The notes: a model not told the origin generated them from the letters alone. A stretch of DNA of 45,436 bases from Streptomyces celluloflavus (GCA_000720995.1 JOEL01000053.1:1-45436); one strand, 5' to 3'. Shown: positions 35,821 to 44,360, counted from the stretch's first letter. Made by a program: numbers and translations.

Positions 35821-36045
35821 TCACCAGTCGCTCTTCGACGAGGACGAGGAGGAGCCGGTGAACCGGCGCACCAGATAGATCACTCCGGCGATCAGCGCCG
35901 CCGCGATCAGCACCTTGAACAGCACGCTGATCAGGAAGCCGAGCGCGGTGGCGAGCAGTCCGCCGAAGACGACGATCAAGATGACGGGCACCACGACCCA
36001 GGTGACCCACCACGGAAGCCCTGCGAATATCCCCTTACCAGCCAC
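35821..36045 (-). CDS. DUF5326 family small membrane protein
   Basis: 74 aa. The start MAGKGIFAGLPWWVTWVVVP and two hydrophobic helices (about 11-35 and 38-60) match the small Streptomyces family DUF5326. Short Ser-rich cytoplasmic tail (FTGSSSSSSKSDW). Function unknown. Same strand as the cupin gene upstream (182 bp away), probably separate transcripts; a strong terminator follows. Confidence 0.82.
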   Translation of the reverse strand: MAGKGIFAGLPWWVTWVVVPVILIVVFGGLLATALGFLISVLFKVLIAAALIAGVIYLVRRFTGSSSSSSKSDW

Positions 36046-36227
36046 TGCTCTGCCCTGCTTTCTCTGTCAGTCGCGTCGATGCCGCCGACCGCGTCCCTGC
36101 GCGTTGGCCGCGGCGTCTGTCCGGTTCCCCCTTCACCATCGATGCTAGGGCGCCGCGGGCCGCTTCGGGGCCCGCGCAGCCCCGGCCCGCCCCTGACCCT
36201 TCCCCTACGGGTCCCCGGGGCCGGCCC

Positions 36228-36545
36228 TCATTTCTCGGGCGGAGAGAAGACCACCAGAACCCGCAGGTCCTCGCTGATGTGGTGGAACTTGTGGGCCACA
36301 CCGGCCGGCACATAGACGACGCTGCCGCGCGCCACCGACTGCGTCTCCATCCCGACGGTGATCGCCGCCCGGCCGCTGACCACGAGATACACCTCGTCCT
36401 GGGCATGCGGCTGTTGCGGATCGGTACCGCCCGCGTCCAGCGCGTACAGCCCGACCGACATGTTCCGCTCCCGGAGGAACTGGAGATACGCGCCATCGTT
36501 GGCGGCCCGCTCCGCCTCCAGCTCGTCCAGCCTGAAAGCCTTCAT
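36228..36545 (-). CDS. Cupin domain-containing protein
   Basis: 105 aa single small beta-barrel. Motif 1 is HAQDEVYLVVSGRAAITVG (His and Glu ligands) and motif 2 is PAGVAHKFHHISEDLRVLVVF (His ligands), so a mononuclear metal site is likely. The ATG at 36545 has GAGGGG upstream. Divergent from the holin-like gene across 47 bp, so their promoters overlap. Small cupins of this sort may be isomerases, dioxygenases or binding proteins; no substrate is indicated. Confidence 0.9.
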   Translation of the reverse strand: MKAFRLDELEAERAANDGAYLQFLRERNMSVGLYALDAGGTDPQQPHAQDEVYLVVSGRAAITVGMETQSVARGSVVYVPAGVAHKFHHISEDLRVLVVFSPPEK

Positions 36546-36592
36546 CCGTTCGTTCCCCTCGATGTGTCCGTCGCGTCTGGGACGATCTCACC

Positions 36593-36970
36593 ATGAAGCA
36601 TTTTCTGGTCAAGACGCTTGCCAATGCCGCGGCACTTGCAGTGGCCATCTGGCTGCTCAAGAACATCACGCTGACCGGTGACAACACCGGCCGCAAGGTG
36701 CTGACGCTGATTGTCGTCGCGCTGATCTTCGGGCTGGTCAACTTCATCGTCAAGCCCGTGGTCAAACTGCTGGCCTTGCCCCTGTTCATCCTCACCCTCG
36801 GCCTGATCACGCTCGTCATCAACGCCCTGATGCTGCTCCTGACGTCCTGGCTGGCGGACAAATTTCACCTCGCGTTCCATGTGCAGGGCTTCTGGACCGC
36901 AGTGCTCGGTGGCGTGATCATCTCGGTCGTCTCGTGGGCGCTGCACATGGTCCTTCCCGACCAGGACTGA
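36593..36970 (+). CDS. Phage holin family 4-like membrane protein
   Basis: 125 aa with four transmembrane helices (about 4-22, 34-50, 56-82, 95-118). The pattern ILPGIxN-like GLVNFIVKPVVKLLALPLFILTLGLITLVINA is the PF04020 core. Despite its family name it is a chromosomal membrane protein of unknown function, common next to phosphatases and unrelated to any phage here. It is 24 bp upstream of the LMW phosphatase gene, so co-transcribed. Confidence 0.92.
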   Translation: MKHFLVKTLANAAALAVAIWLLKNITLTGDNTGRKVLTLIVVALIFGLVNFIVKPVVKLLALPLFILTLGLITLVINALMLLLTSWLADKFHLAFHVQGFWTAVLGGVIISVVSWALHMVLPDQD

Positions 36971-36994
36971 GCAGGACTGAGCAAGACTGACCAG

Positions 36995-37570
36995 ATGAGC
37001 CCCTCCTTCCGCGTCTGCTTCGTCTGCACCGGCAACATCTGCCGCTCGCCGATGGCCGAGTCGGTCTTCCGGGCCCGGATCGCGGACGCCGGGCTCGGCG
37101 ATCTGGTCGAGGTCGGCAGTGCGGGCACCGGCGGCTGGCACGAGGGGGAGGGAGCCGACCCGCGCACGGTCGCCGTACTGCGCGCGGGCGGCTACGAACA
37201 CACCCATACCGCCCGGCAGTTCCGGGCCTCCTGGTTCGACCGGCTGGAGCTGGTCATCGCGCTGGACTCCGGACATCTGCGCACCCTGCGCCGCCTGGCC
37301 CCCACCGCTTCGGACGCCGCCAAGGTCCGTCTGCTGCGCTCCTACCAGCCGGGCGGCACACCGGCGGGCGGACCGGATGTTCCGGATCCGTACTACGGCG
37401 GGTCCGCGGAATTCGCGGAGTGCCTGGACATGATCGAGGCGGCGAGCGACGGCCTCCTGGCGGCGGTCCGCGCCGCGGTCACCATCGGAGAGCCCGCGCC
37501 CGGAGAGCCGGTATCCGGGGACACGCAGCACCCGCCGCGCGGCACACCGCCTGCAGAAGACGCAGGATGA
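36995..37570 (+). CDS. ptpA: Low-molecular-weight protein-tyrosine-phosphatase PtpA
   Basis: 191 aa. The P-loop CTGNICRSP has nucleophile Cys11 and Arg17, and the general acid Asp131 lies in DPYYGG. It hydrolyses phosphotyrosine by a cysteinyl-phosphate intermediate. The first ~160 residues match the family length; a Pro-rich tail follows. The S. coelicolor orthologue PtpA is known to influence secondary metabolism. Located between the holin-like gene and the cystathionine lyase gene, all on the plus strand; the stop overlaps an ATG (37567) that could extend the next frame. Confidence 0.93.
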   Translation: MSPSFRVCFVCTGNICRSPMAESVFRARIADAGLGDLVEVGSAGTGGWHEGEGADPRTVAVLRAGGYEHTHTARQFRASWFDRLELVIALDSGHLRTLRRLAPTASDAAKVRLLRSYQPGGTPAGGPDVPDPYYGGSAEFAECLDMIEAASDGLLAAVRAAVTIGEPAPGEPVSGDTQHPPRGTPPAEDAG

Positions 37571-37572
37571 GC

Positions 37573-37650
37573 AGGAACAGCGCCGTTCAACGGGCTCAGC
37601 AGGTTCAACCGGCTCAACAGATTCACCAGGTTCACCAGGAGCGAGGAGAG
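37573..37650 (+). repeat. Short degenerate repeats between ptpA and the lyase gene
   Basis: GTTCAACGGGCTCAGCAG and GTTCAACCGGCTCAACAG, followed by ATTCACCAG and GTTCACCAG: 18- and 9-bp periodicity just before the Shine-Dalgarno of the lyase gene. In frame it would encode a Gln/His-rich peptide, so the region could be translated from ATG 37567. Confidence 0.55.
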
Positions 37651-37653
37651 CGC

Positions 37654-38784
37654 ATGACGGGCGACGGCACACGTGTCGTACGGGCCGGGCTTCCGGAGCC
37701 CGCCGCCTTCGAACCGGCCCTCCCCGGGCCGGTCTTCGCGGCTCACTACCACCTACCGGGCGACGCCGTCGGCCCGTATACGTACGGCCGCGACGGCAAC
37801 CCCACCTGGACCCGGCTGGAACAAGCCATCGGTGAGCTCGAATCGCCGGACGAGGCCGCGCACACCGTCGCCTTCGCCTCCGGGATGGCGGCGATCACCG
37901 CCGTCCTCTTCTCCCAGCTGCGCGCCGGCGACACTGTGGTGCTCCCCAACGACGGCTACCAACTGCTGCCGGCCGTCCGCACCCGCCTGGAGAGCTACGA
38001 CATCGAGGTCCGCACGGCGCCCACCGCGCACGACGCGCAGCTCGACGTGCTGGACGGCGCCCGGCTGCTGTGGATCGAAACGCCCTCCAACCCCGGTCTG
38101 GACGTCTGCGACATCCGGCGGCTGGCCGAGGCCGCGCACGCCCGCGGCATCCTGGTCGCCGTCGACAACACCCTCGCCACTCCGCTCGGCCAGCGCCCCC
38201 TCGACCTCGGCGCCGACTTCTCGGTCGCCAGCGGCACCAAGGCGCTGACCGGCCACGGCGACGTCCTGCTGGGCTATGTCACCACCCGCGACGCCGCGCT
38301 GGCCGATTCCGTACGGCTGTGGCGCAAGACGGTCGGCGCGATCCCCGGCCCCATGGAGAGCTGGCTCGCGCACCGCTCGCTCGCCACCCTGGCGCTGCGG
38401 GTCCGCCAGCAGGCGGACGGGGCGCTGGCGCTCGCCGAGGCGCTGCGCGACCGTCCCGAGATCACCGGTCTGCGCCACCCCGGCCTGCCCACCGACCCCG
38501 CCCATCCACTCGCCGTACGGCAGATGCGCCCCGGGCGCTTCGGCTGCGTGGTGTCCTTCGCGCTCCCCGACCATGCGCATGCGGAGCGGTTCCTGGCCGC
38601 GCTGACGCTGGTGGACGACGCGACGAGCTTCGGCGGTGTCCGGTCCACCGCCGAGCGGCGGGCCCGCTGGGGCGGCGACGCCGTACCGGAGGGCTTCATC
38701 CGCTTCTCGGTCGGCGTCGAGGATCCGGCGGATCTGGTCGCGGATGTCCTCGGCGCGCTGGACTCGGCGGCGCGGAACGGCTGA
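37654..38784 (+). CDS. Cystathionine gamma-lyase/synthase family PLP enzyme
   Basis: 376 aa from ATG 37654, with GAGGAGAG upstream. Cys/Met-metabolism PLP family: PYTYGRDGNPTWTRLEQAIG and FASGMAAITAV near the N-terminus, ETPSNPGLDV, DNTLATPLGQRPLDLGAD, and the Schiff-base Lys196 in VASGTKALTGHGDVLLG. The C-terminal block TLVDDATSFGGVRSTAERRARW and PEGFIRFSVGVED is typical of cystathionine gamma-lyase-like enzymes. It catalyses alpha,gamma-elimination or replacement on sulfur amino acids; which one is not decided by sequence. An alternative start at 37567, overlapping the ptpA stop, would add a Gln-rich 29-residue leader. Confidence 0.92.
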   Translation: MTGDGTRVVRAGLPEPAAFEPALPGPVFAAHYHLPGDAVGPYTYGRDGNPTWTRLEQAIGELESPDEAAHTVAFASGMAAITAVLFSQLRAGDTVVLPNDGYQLLPAVRTRLESYDIEVRTAPTAHDAQLDVLDGARLLWIETPSNPGLDVCDIRRLAEAAHARGILVAVDNTLATPLGQRPLDLGADFSVASGTKALTGHGDVLLGYVTTRDAALADSVRLWRKTVGAIPGPMESWLAHRSLATLALRVRQQADGALALAEALRDRPEITGLRHPGLPTDPAHPLAVRQMRPGRFGCVVSFALPDHAHAERFLAALTLVDDATSFGGVRSTAERRARWGGDAVPEGFIRFSVGVEDPADLVADVLGALDSAARNG

Positions 38785-38844
38785 CTCCGGCGGAGCGGCT
38801 GACCCCGGCGGGGCGGACGGGTTCGGGCCGGAAGGCTCGTTCGG

Positions 38845-38935
38845 GTCGGAATGGCTGATCCCGGCCGGAAGACTAGCTTCACGCCGACAGGACTCGTCCG
38901 GGCCGGAATGGACGATCCAGGCCGGAGTGGCCGAT
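38845..38935. repeat. Degenerate GGCCGGAATGG-type repeats
   Basis: Elements such as GGTCGGAATGGCTGATCC, GGCCGGAATGGACGATCC and GGCCGGAGTGGCCGATCC recur in the 452-bp gap 38785-39236. The gap has no credible gene; it also holds the terminator at 39062-39100 and the LysR promoter. Confidence 0.55.
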
Positions 38936-39061
38936 CCGCCCTGAACGGCCGCCGGAGCATCAGGCTCCGGCTGAAACTCACCCGCCCCGGCCGGAACGGC
39001 TGCTGGAATGTCCGGATCCGGCACCGGCTGCCCGTCGGCCGGACTCGTCACCGCACGAATC

Positions 39062-39100
39062 CGGCCGGCAGGGTATCCCCCCTCGTCACCCTGCCGGCCG
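39062..39100 (+). terminator. Terminator in the gap before the LysR gene
   Basis: CGGCCGGCAGGGT (39062-39074) and ACCCTGCCGGCCG (39088-39100), perfect 13-bp stem with 13-base loop, about 280 bp past the lyase stop. Confidence 0.65.
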
Positions 39101-39236
39101 CGGTTCACGGTGCAACGAACCGCTCAACAAAGGCTAGTTGACTCAGCGTCAGTGTCCAATCACGCTAGTGACACAGCCCCATCGACAAATTTATGGCGGT
39201 CGCGGCCGGGCTTCCGAGGGGCGCAGGAGGTACGCA

Positions 39237-40133
39237 ATGGAACTGGCTCTGCTGCGCACCTTCCTCACGGTGCACCGGGCCGGCTCCCTCACCCGCGCCG
39301 CGGTGCTGCTCGGCCTCTCCCAGCCCGCGGTGACCAGCCAGATCCGGACACTGGAGCGCCGGTTGGGGCGCCCGCTCTTCCTGCGCAACGCCCGCGGCGT
39401 CACCCCCACCACCCTCGGCGACGAACTGGCCCACAAGGTGGCGCCGCATCTCGACGCACTCACCGAGATCACCGAGGCCGGTCTGGACGAGGGGTCCGCC
39501 ACCCGCACCCTGCATCTCGCCGGACCTCCGGAGTTCACCGCCGAGCGCGCGCTGCCCGCGCTCTCCCCGCTCATCGCCCAGGGCCTGTCCATACGCACCG
39601 CGTTCGGGCCCGCCGAGGAGCTGCTGACCGGCCTCGCCGCCGGTCACCACGATCTGACCGTCACCACCGCCCGGCCGCGCGGCGGACTGCTCACCGCCAC
39701 CCCGCTGTGCGATGAGGAGCATGTGCTGATCGCCGCCCCGCGCTGGGCGGAGCGGCTGGGCGGACCGGACGCGCTCCGGGCCGGCGGGGTCCGCCTGCTG
39801 GATCCCGTACCGCTCGTCGAGGTCCACGAGAGCCTGCCGCTGATCGCCCGCTACTGGTCGGCGGTCTTCGAGGCCCGGCCCGCCGCCTCCGCCGCCGTCA
39901 TCGCCACCGACCTCCGGGCGGTGCTGGCCTGCGTCGCGGCGGGCGCCGGGCTCGGCGTGCTGCCCCGCTATCTGTGCACCGAGGCGCTGGACAGCGGCCA
40001 GGTCGTCGCCCTCCTCGACCCGCCGGTCCCCCCGCTGCGCACGTATTTCCTGGTCGTACGGACCGGGACGCTCGGCCGGCCGCACATCGCGCGGGCGCAC
40101 GACTGGCTGCTGCGGACGGCCGCCGACTGGTGA
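39237..40133 (+). CDS. LysR family transcriptional regulator
   Basis: 298 aa from ATG 39237, with AGGAGG at 39225-39230. The helix-turn-helix is at about 1-60: ELALLRTFLTVHRAGSLTRA, LGLSQPAVTSQIRTLERRLG, PLFLRNARGVTPTTLGDELA. The co-inducer-binding domain (about 90-295) has a typical two-lobe layout. A possible -35 TTGACT lies at 39138-39143 upstream. The nearest gene is the Nudix hydrolase downstream on the same strand; no divergent target gene is present, which is unusual for LysR, so the regulon is unknown. Confidence 0.93.
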   Translation: MELALLRTFLTVHRAGSLTRAAVLLGLSQPAVTSQIRTLERRLGRPLFLRNARGVTPTTLGDELAHKVAPHLDALTEITEAGLDEGSATRTLHLAGPPEFTAERALPALSPLIAQGLSIRTAFGPAEELLTGLAAGHHDLTVTTARPRGGLLTATPLCDEEHVLIAAPRWAERLGGPDALRAGGVRLLDPVPLVEVHESLPLIARYWSAVFEARPAASAAVIATDLRAVLACVAAGAGLGVLPRYLCTEALDSGQVVALLDPPVPPLRTYFLVVRTGTLGRPHIARAHDWLLRTAADW

Positions 40134-40255
40134 ACCGGGGCGGGAAGGGGGAGCCGGGGAGGGCGGGAAAAAATATGCGGCGCGGTGTAGTGGTGTGTGG
40201 CGATATGGCGTGGGTCGTGGGTTTCGCGGGGTGCTGACTGCGGCATCTGTCCCGT

Positions 40256-40735
40256 ATGACCGTACGGCCAGTCGTAAAACGTACCGCCCGCGCGATTCTG
40301 CTCGACGGCGCGGACCTCGTACTGATCAAGCGCACCAAGCCGGGCCGGGCACCGTACTGGATCACCCCGGGCGGCGGGGTGGAGCCCGAGGACACCACTG
40401 TCATCGACGCCCTCCACCGCGAGCTGGACGAAGAACTCGGCGCGAAGATCACGGACGTCGTGCCGGTGTTCGTGGACACCGTCGAGCACTTCAGCGACGG
40501 CGGGGTGGACGGTGTCAAGGTGCAGCACTTCTTCGTCTGCCGGTTGGAGTCGATGGACCCCGCGCGCCGGCACGGCCCCGAGGTCGAGGAGCCCTGTGGC
40601 GAGTACGAGATCGTGCGGGTGCCGTTCACCCGGGTCGGGATCGCCTCCGTCGAGGTCGTACCGCTCTCACTGCGGCACTATCTGGACGGCAACATCGAGG
40701 GCGTACGGGCCATGCACGCCCCCGATTTGGGCTGA
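40256..40735 (+). CDS. Nudix hydrolase
   Basis: 159 aa. The Nudix helix region GGGVEPEDTTVIDALHRELDEELGA is present, but the distance from the first acidic residue to REL is one residue longer than the canonical GX5EX7REUXEEXGU, with Asp where the first Glu is expected. The metal-binding RELDEELG is intact, so activity on a nucleoside-diphosphate-linked substrate remains likely. There is no clear Shine-Dalgarno before the ATG at 40256. The 122-bp gap to the LysR gene has an AT-rich patch (GAAAAAATATG) that may belong to its promoter. The 233 bp after the stop contain nothing recognisable. Confidence 0.9.
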   Translation: MTVRPVVKRTARAILLDGADLVLIKRTKPGRAPYWITPGGGVEPEDTTVIDALHRELDEELGAKITDVVPVFVDTVEHFSDGGVDGVKVQHFFVCRLESMDPARRHGPEVEEPCGEYEIVRVPFTRVGIASVEVVPLSLRHYLDGNIEGVRAMHAPDLG

Positions 40736-40968
40736 GCCGTCTGCTTCGGCAGAACGGGACGCGCGGCCCGCGTGCCATGCGCTCGCGCCGACACCTTCGC
40801 GGCTGCGGGATGCGCTCGGCGCGGTGGACGTACGCCGCTTCGGCCTCGGACGTGCCCCACTGCTGAGCGCGCCGACCGGCTACCGGGTCGGACGGCAGCC
40901 CGGGGTGGCTCAAGTGCGGCTCCTCCCGCCTCACCCGCACCCGGCCGTTGACGTGCCTCCGGTCTCCG

Positions 40969-42414
40969 CTACCGGTATCCCGTCGTGACCAGTTCTTCCA
41001 CCGAGTCGTGCCGGATACGGTCGGACGGGATGCCGACCCCCAGCAACGCGTCCACACCGCTGCGGATCAGCCCTGGCGGCCCCGAAAGATAGGCGTCGTA
41101 CTCCCGCCACGGCCCGTATCGGCGTACGGCGTCGGGGAGTTGCCCGCTGACGCCGTTCGGCCGGCCCCGGACCGCACCGGTGGCGACGACCGGGCGGACC
41201 GAGAGCCAGGGGTGGACCTGCTCCAGGCGCAGCATGGTGTCGATGTCGTAGAGGTCGTAGTCGCTGCGGGCGCCGTAGAAGACCTCGACGGGGCGCCGGA
41301 TGCCGCGTTCCGCCACGTCCTCCACCAGAGCCTTGATGGGCGCGATGCCGGTGCCGCCGCCCACGCACAGCAGGCCGTTGCGGGTGGTGTGATCGACGGT
41401 CATCGAACCGCCCGGGGCGCCGAGCCGGATGACGTCCCCGGGGCGCGCGCGGCGGACGAGGGCATTCGAGACCCAGCCGGCCGGGACCGCCTTGACATGG
41501 AACGAGAGCAGACCGTCGGCACGGGGTGCGGTGGCGAAGGAGTAGTGCCGCCAGACCCGTGGCCACCAGGGCGTTTCCACGGTGGTGTACTGCCCGGCGA
41601 GGAAGGGATACGGCTGGTCGGGGCGGACGGTGACCACCGCTATCTCAGGCGTCCGCAGCTCGTGCGCGACGACCTCGGCCTGCCACCAGGCGGGGGCGAC
41701 CGCCTCGTCCTCGGCGGCCGCGTCGATCATGATCTGCGAGACCGCGGTGTACGCGCGCACCCACGCGGCCTCGGTCTCGGCGCTCCAACTGGACGTGGCA
41801 TGGCGCGAGAGCGCGCCGAGCAGGCATTCGCCGACCGCGGGGTAGTGGCCGGCGAGAGTGCCGTATTTGCGGTGCCCGCGGCCGAGATGCGAGAGGTACT
41901 CGGTGAGTATTTCGGCGTCATCGACATGCTTGGCGGCGGTGACCAGCGCCTTGAACAGCCGGTCACGCTGGACATCCATCGCGGCGGGGAACATCACCCG
42001 CAGATCGGGATGGCGCAAGAACAGCAGCGCATAGAAGTACGAGGTGACCTTGTCGGCGACCGGCTCGATTTCGGCCATGGTGCGACGGATGAGAATCGCA
42101 TCCGGGGAGGCGGGGGTGGCCGCAGTGGCGGACGAGACCGCGGCGGTGAAGGAGTCCAGGGTGGGCTCAGGGGCAGGAGGCCGTGGCGCGGGGGCGGGGT
42201 GGTCTATGGGGTACGTGGGAGGTGTGGGGGACGTGTGGGACGAGGGTTGCTGTCTCCGGTGGTCTTGCGGCTCGCGCGGCCCTTGCGGCTTTTGTGGCTC
42301 TCGCAGCTCGCGCGGCTCTTCGGGCGAATTCTTCAGCGGCGTGAACCAACCCCAGTCGCCACTGCTGTCGTCGGAAGAGCCGCTATCGGCCGTCGCGGTG
42401 GTCGGAGCGTCCAT
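40969..42414 (-). CDS. Flavohaemoglobin-type globin-oxidoreductase
   Basis: 481 aa. Globin domain about 88-220: B10 Tyr128 in SYFYALLF, E7 Gln149 in DVQRDRLFKAL, proximal His181 in GRGHRKYGTLAGHYPAVG. FAD/NAD reductase domain about 235-480: FAD motif WRHYSFAT, NAD motif CVGGGTGIAPIKAL. Flavohaemoglobins oxidise NO to nitrate using NAD(P)H and O2. The first ~85 residues form an unusual Pro/Glu/Arg-rich disordered leader (REPQKPQGPREPQDHRR...), absent from Hmp. A start nearer residue 88-106 is conceivable, but the ATG at 42414 has a reasonable GAGGCAGAG upstream. No NsrR-type site was recognised in the upstream region. Confidence 0.88.
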   Translation of the reverse strand: MDAPTTATADSGSSDDSSGDWGWFTPLKNSPEEPRELREPQKPQGPREPQDHRRQQPSSHTSPTPPTYPIDHPAPAPRPPAPEPTLDSFTAAVSSATAATPASPDAILIRRTMAEIEPVADKVTSYFYALLFLRHPDLRVMFPAAMDVQRDRLFKALVTAAKHVDDAEILTEYLSHLGRGHRKYGTLAGHYPAVGECLLGALSRHATSSWSAETEAAWVRAYTAVSQIMIDAAAEDEAVAPAWWQAEVVAHELRTPEIAVVTVRPDQPYPFLAGQYTTVETPWWPRVWRHYSFATAPRADGLLSFHVKAVPAGWVSNALVRRARPGDVIRLGAPGGSMTVDHTTRNGLLCVGGGTGIAPIKALVEDVAERGIRRPVEVFYGARSDYDLYDIDTMLRLEQVHPWLSVRPVVATGAVRGRPNGVSGQLPDAVRRYGPWREYDAYLSGPPGLIRSGVDALLGVGIPSDRIRHDSVEELVTTGYR

Positions 42415-42923
42415 GGTCTCTGCCTCGCCTCGAACGTCTTTTGGTTGTCGTCATTTCGCACCTCCGCGGATCGGAAGGCCCCTGCGATTCCCCCCACCCC
42501 GCTTCTGAATCAATGCGCGATCGACTCAAGCCGTTCCGGCGAAGCCTGATGAAGCGGGCAAAATCCATAAAGTCTCGGTGCTCCCGATGATGGGGACAGA
42601 GACCACCTCGGTAACATGCCGCCGAGGGTTGCCGCGGAGGAAAAATAGTAATAAGTCCGGCTTTCAAGGGCTACCACGCCGCTACGTCGGCAGGCTTCGC
42701 GCACCCTTCGCAGACCCACGAAAACCCTCACCTCCATCGGGCCGGCCGCGACCTCACCGGCAGCAGCTGGAACCACAACCCCTGGACGGGAACTCTGCAC
42801 GCATTCCCGCCTTCCCGAATTCTCGCGATCCGATATCCCGTCCCTCCCCGACATCCTCGCTCCTCCCCACAGCACGCATTCTCAGCACATACCGCGGATG
42901 AATCGACCGTGGAATTCCCTGAA
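42415..42923. other. 509-bp gap with no recognisable gene
   Basis: Lower GC than the surroundings, with AT-rich patches such as GGAAAAATAGTAATAAG near 42640. Small open frames on both strands (for example 42510-42875 minus) have no recognisable similarity and poor codon bias. It must contain the flavohaemoglobin promoter. Confidence 0.5.
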
Positions 42924-43559
42924 TTACGGGCCGGTGCGGACCAGTTCGTACGCCTCCCGCAAATCACGCCCCGCATACGCATATGAGGCCAGGTCACTGA
43001 CGTGGTGATCCGCGTTCACGGCCACCGATGCCGGTACCGCGGCGAACAGGTCGGTGTCCGACATGGAGTCCCCGTACGCCACACAGTCGGCCCGGGTCAG
43101 TCCGTACCGCGCGCAGAGTTCGTCGGCGATCCGTACCTTCGCCGCGGACGAGAGGATGCCGGCCGGCTCCACCCGCTCGCGGATCGGCACCGCGGGCCAG
43201 CGCGAACCGTGCGCGGCGTCCGCGCCCCACGCCAGCAGCCGTTCGACGAAGAAGCTCGGCGAGAGCGAGATCACCGCGCACCGCTCGCCGCGTGCCCGTA
43301 TGTCCGCCCAGACCTCCTGAATTCCGGCCAGCCACGGTGCGCTCTCGAAGGCAGCCGCCACCTGCGGTTCGGTCAGCTCGGCGGCCCATAGATCGCACGC
43401 CAACTGGGCGAACTGCGGCGGTGTCAGCTCCCCCGCCGCGAACCCGCGCTCCAGCTCGTCGATCTCCCGCTCCAGCCCGAGTTGCCGGGAGATCTCGATG
43501 GCGGCAGCGGATCCGTAGAGCAGGGTCCCGTCCATATCAAACAGATGCAGCTTCCCCAT
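42924..43559 (-). CDS. HAD-superfamily phosphatase (SerB-like)
   Basis: 211 aa from ATG 43559. Motif I is LFDMDGTLL, motif II is Ser in CAVISLSPSFFVERLL, motif III is Lys in SSAAKVRIADEL, and motif IV is GDSMSDTDLF. This is the phosphoserine-phosphatase-like group with a small helical cap between motifs I and II. The substrate is unknown. The frame stays open upstream to 43739 and would add repeated KPLLYLP-like heptapeptides encoded by the 21-bp repeat array; those are unlikely to be part of the mature protein. Confidence 0.9.
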   Translation of the reverse strand: MGKLHLFDMDGTLLYGSAAAIEISRQLGLEREIDELERGFAAGELTPPQFAQLACDLWAAELTEPQVAAAFESAPWLAGIQEVWADIRARGERCAVISLSPSFFVERLLAWGADAAHGSRWPAVPIRERVEPAGILSSAAKVRIADELCARYGLTRADCVAYGDSMSDTDLFAAVPASVAVNADHHVSDLASYAYAGRDLREAYELVRTGP

Positions 43560-43659
43560 ACGCCGGAGCCTAAGACGCCTGGTGGTCGAAAGCACGCACG
43601 AGCCCGCAGGAGGGTGCGGGGACGACGGAGGCAACGGAGGAGAGTGCGAGGGGAGGTAT

Positions 43660-43743
43660 AGGAGTGGCTTGTGTAGCTGCAGGAGTGGCCTGGGTAGGTG
43701 CAGCAGTGGTTTCGGAGGGTACTGGAGTGGCTTCGCCACCGGC
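43660..43743. repeat. Four 21-bp imperfect tandem repeats
   Basis: Units at 43660-43680, 43681-43701, 43702-43722 and 43723-43743 with consensus aGGAGTGGCtTgggtaGgTgC. The first two differ at three positions; the last two are more diverged. Located upstream of the HAD phosphatase start and before the membrane-protein pseudogene. Confidence 0.8.
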
Positions 43744-43840
43744 CTGCCCAGCTCAGACCCCGCACGTACTCGGCCCCACGTACCTGCGGATACTCCCGCC
43801 GTCAGATGCCTCGCGGTCGCCGCTCGTCACCGTGGAGCGC

Positions 43841-44360
43841 ATGCCTCGCCGCAGTCGTCCCGCCCGCCGGGCCACCCTCGTCGTTCATATCGCCGTATTC
43901 GTCGGCTGGTTCGGGCTCACCCTTGGGCTGCTCATCCTCGGGCTGCTCGCCCTGAGCATCAACGGCTTCACCACCGGCTGCCCCCGAGATGGCGGCCGTC
44001 ATCTACCGCGCGATGAAGGTCCTCGGTGACTGACTGCTGCTCCGCTCCCCATCGCTCTGGCGTCGCTGGTCAGCGGACTCGTACTGGCCGTGGGTGCGTG
44101 GTGGGGGCTGGCCGGGTATCGCTGGGACCACATCAAGTTCTGGCTGCCCCTGATCACCGCGCTGGTGTCGGTCTTCCTGCTCCGGCCAGGCATCAGCCGT
44201 CTCGCGGCCGGGGCCGCCGCGGGCGTGCCGGCCCCCGACATCAGCCTCCGCGTCGCGCCCTCGGTCGCCACGGTCACCTGCCTCTTCCTCACCGCGGACT
44301 CCGTTCTCAAGCCCTGGCGACCGACCAAACGCGGCAGCCGACTGCGCACGGCACAGTCGG
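43841..44360 (+). pseudogene. Decayed membrane-protein gene (about four helices)
   Basis: Reading from ATG 43841 gives MPRRSRPARRATLVVHIAVF and one intact helix. After FTTGC the sense continues one frame over (PEMAAVIYRAMKVLGD), indicating a +1 shift in the C-run 43981-43985. A TGA then falls where Trp is expected, and the frame returns at about 44045 to give PIALASLVSGLVLAVGAWWG, further helices and FLTADSVLKPWRPTKRG. Together the pieces resemble a conserved Streptomyces family of ~150-residue membrane proteins. At least three lesions make a sequencing error unlikely as the only cause. The frame runs on to 44494 without similarity. Confidence 0.7.

Noticed and set aside
36593-36970. Holin-like name suggesting a prophage
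   Set aside because: The PF04020 family is chromosomal in actinomycetes and no other phage gene lies nearby.
37753-39108. A 451-codon minus-strand frame opposite the cystathionine lyase gene
   Set aside because: It mirrors the lyase gene, and the part outside it is low-complexity repeat translation.
42510-42901. Two small overlapping frames in the gap between flavohaemoglobin and HAD genes
   Set aside because: No similarity, no ribosome binding site, and codon use unlike the neighbouring genes.
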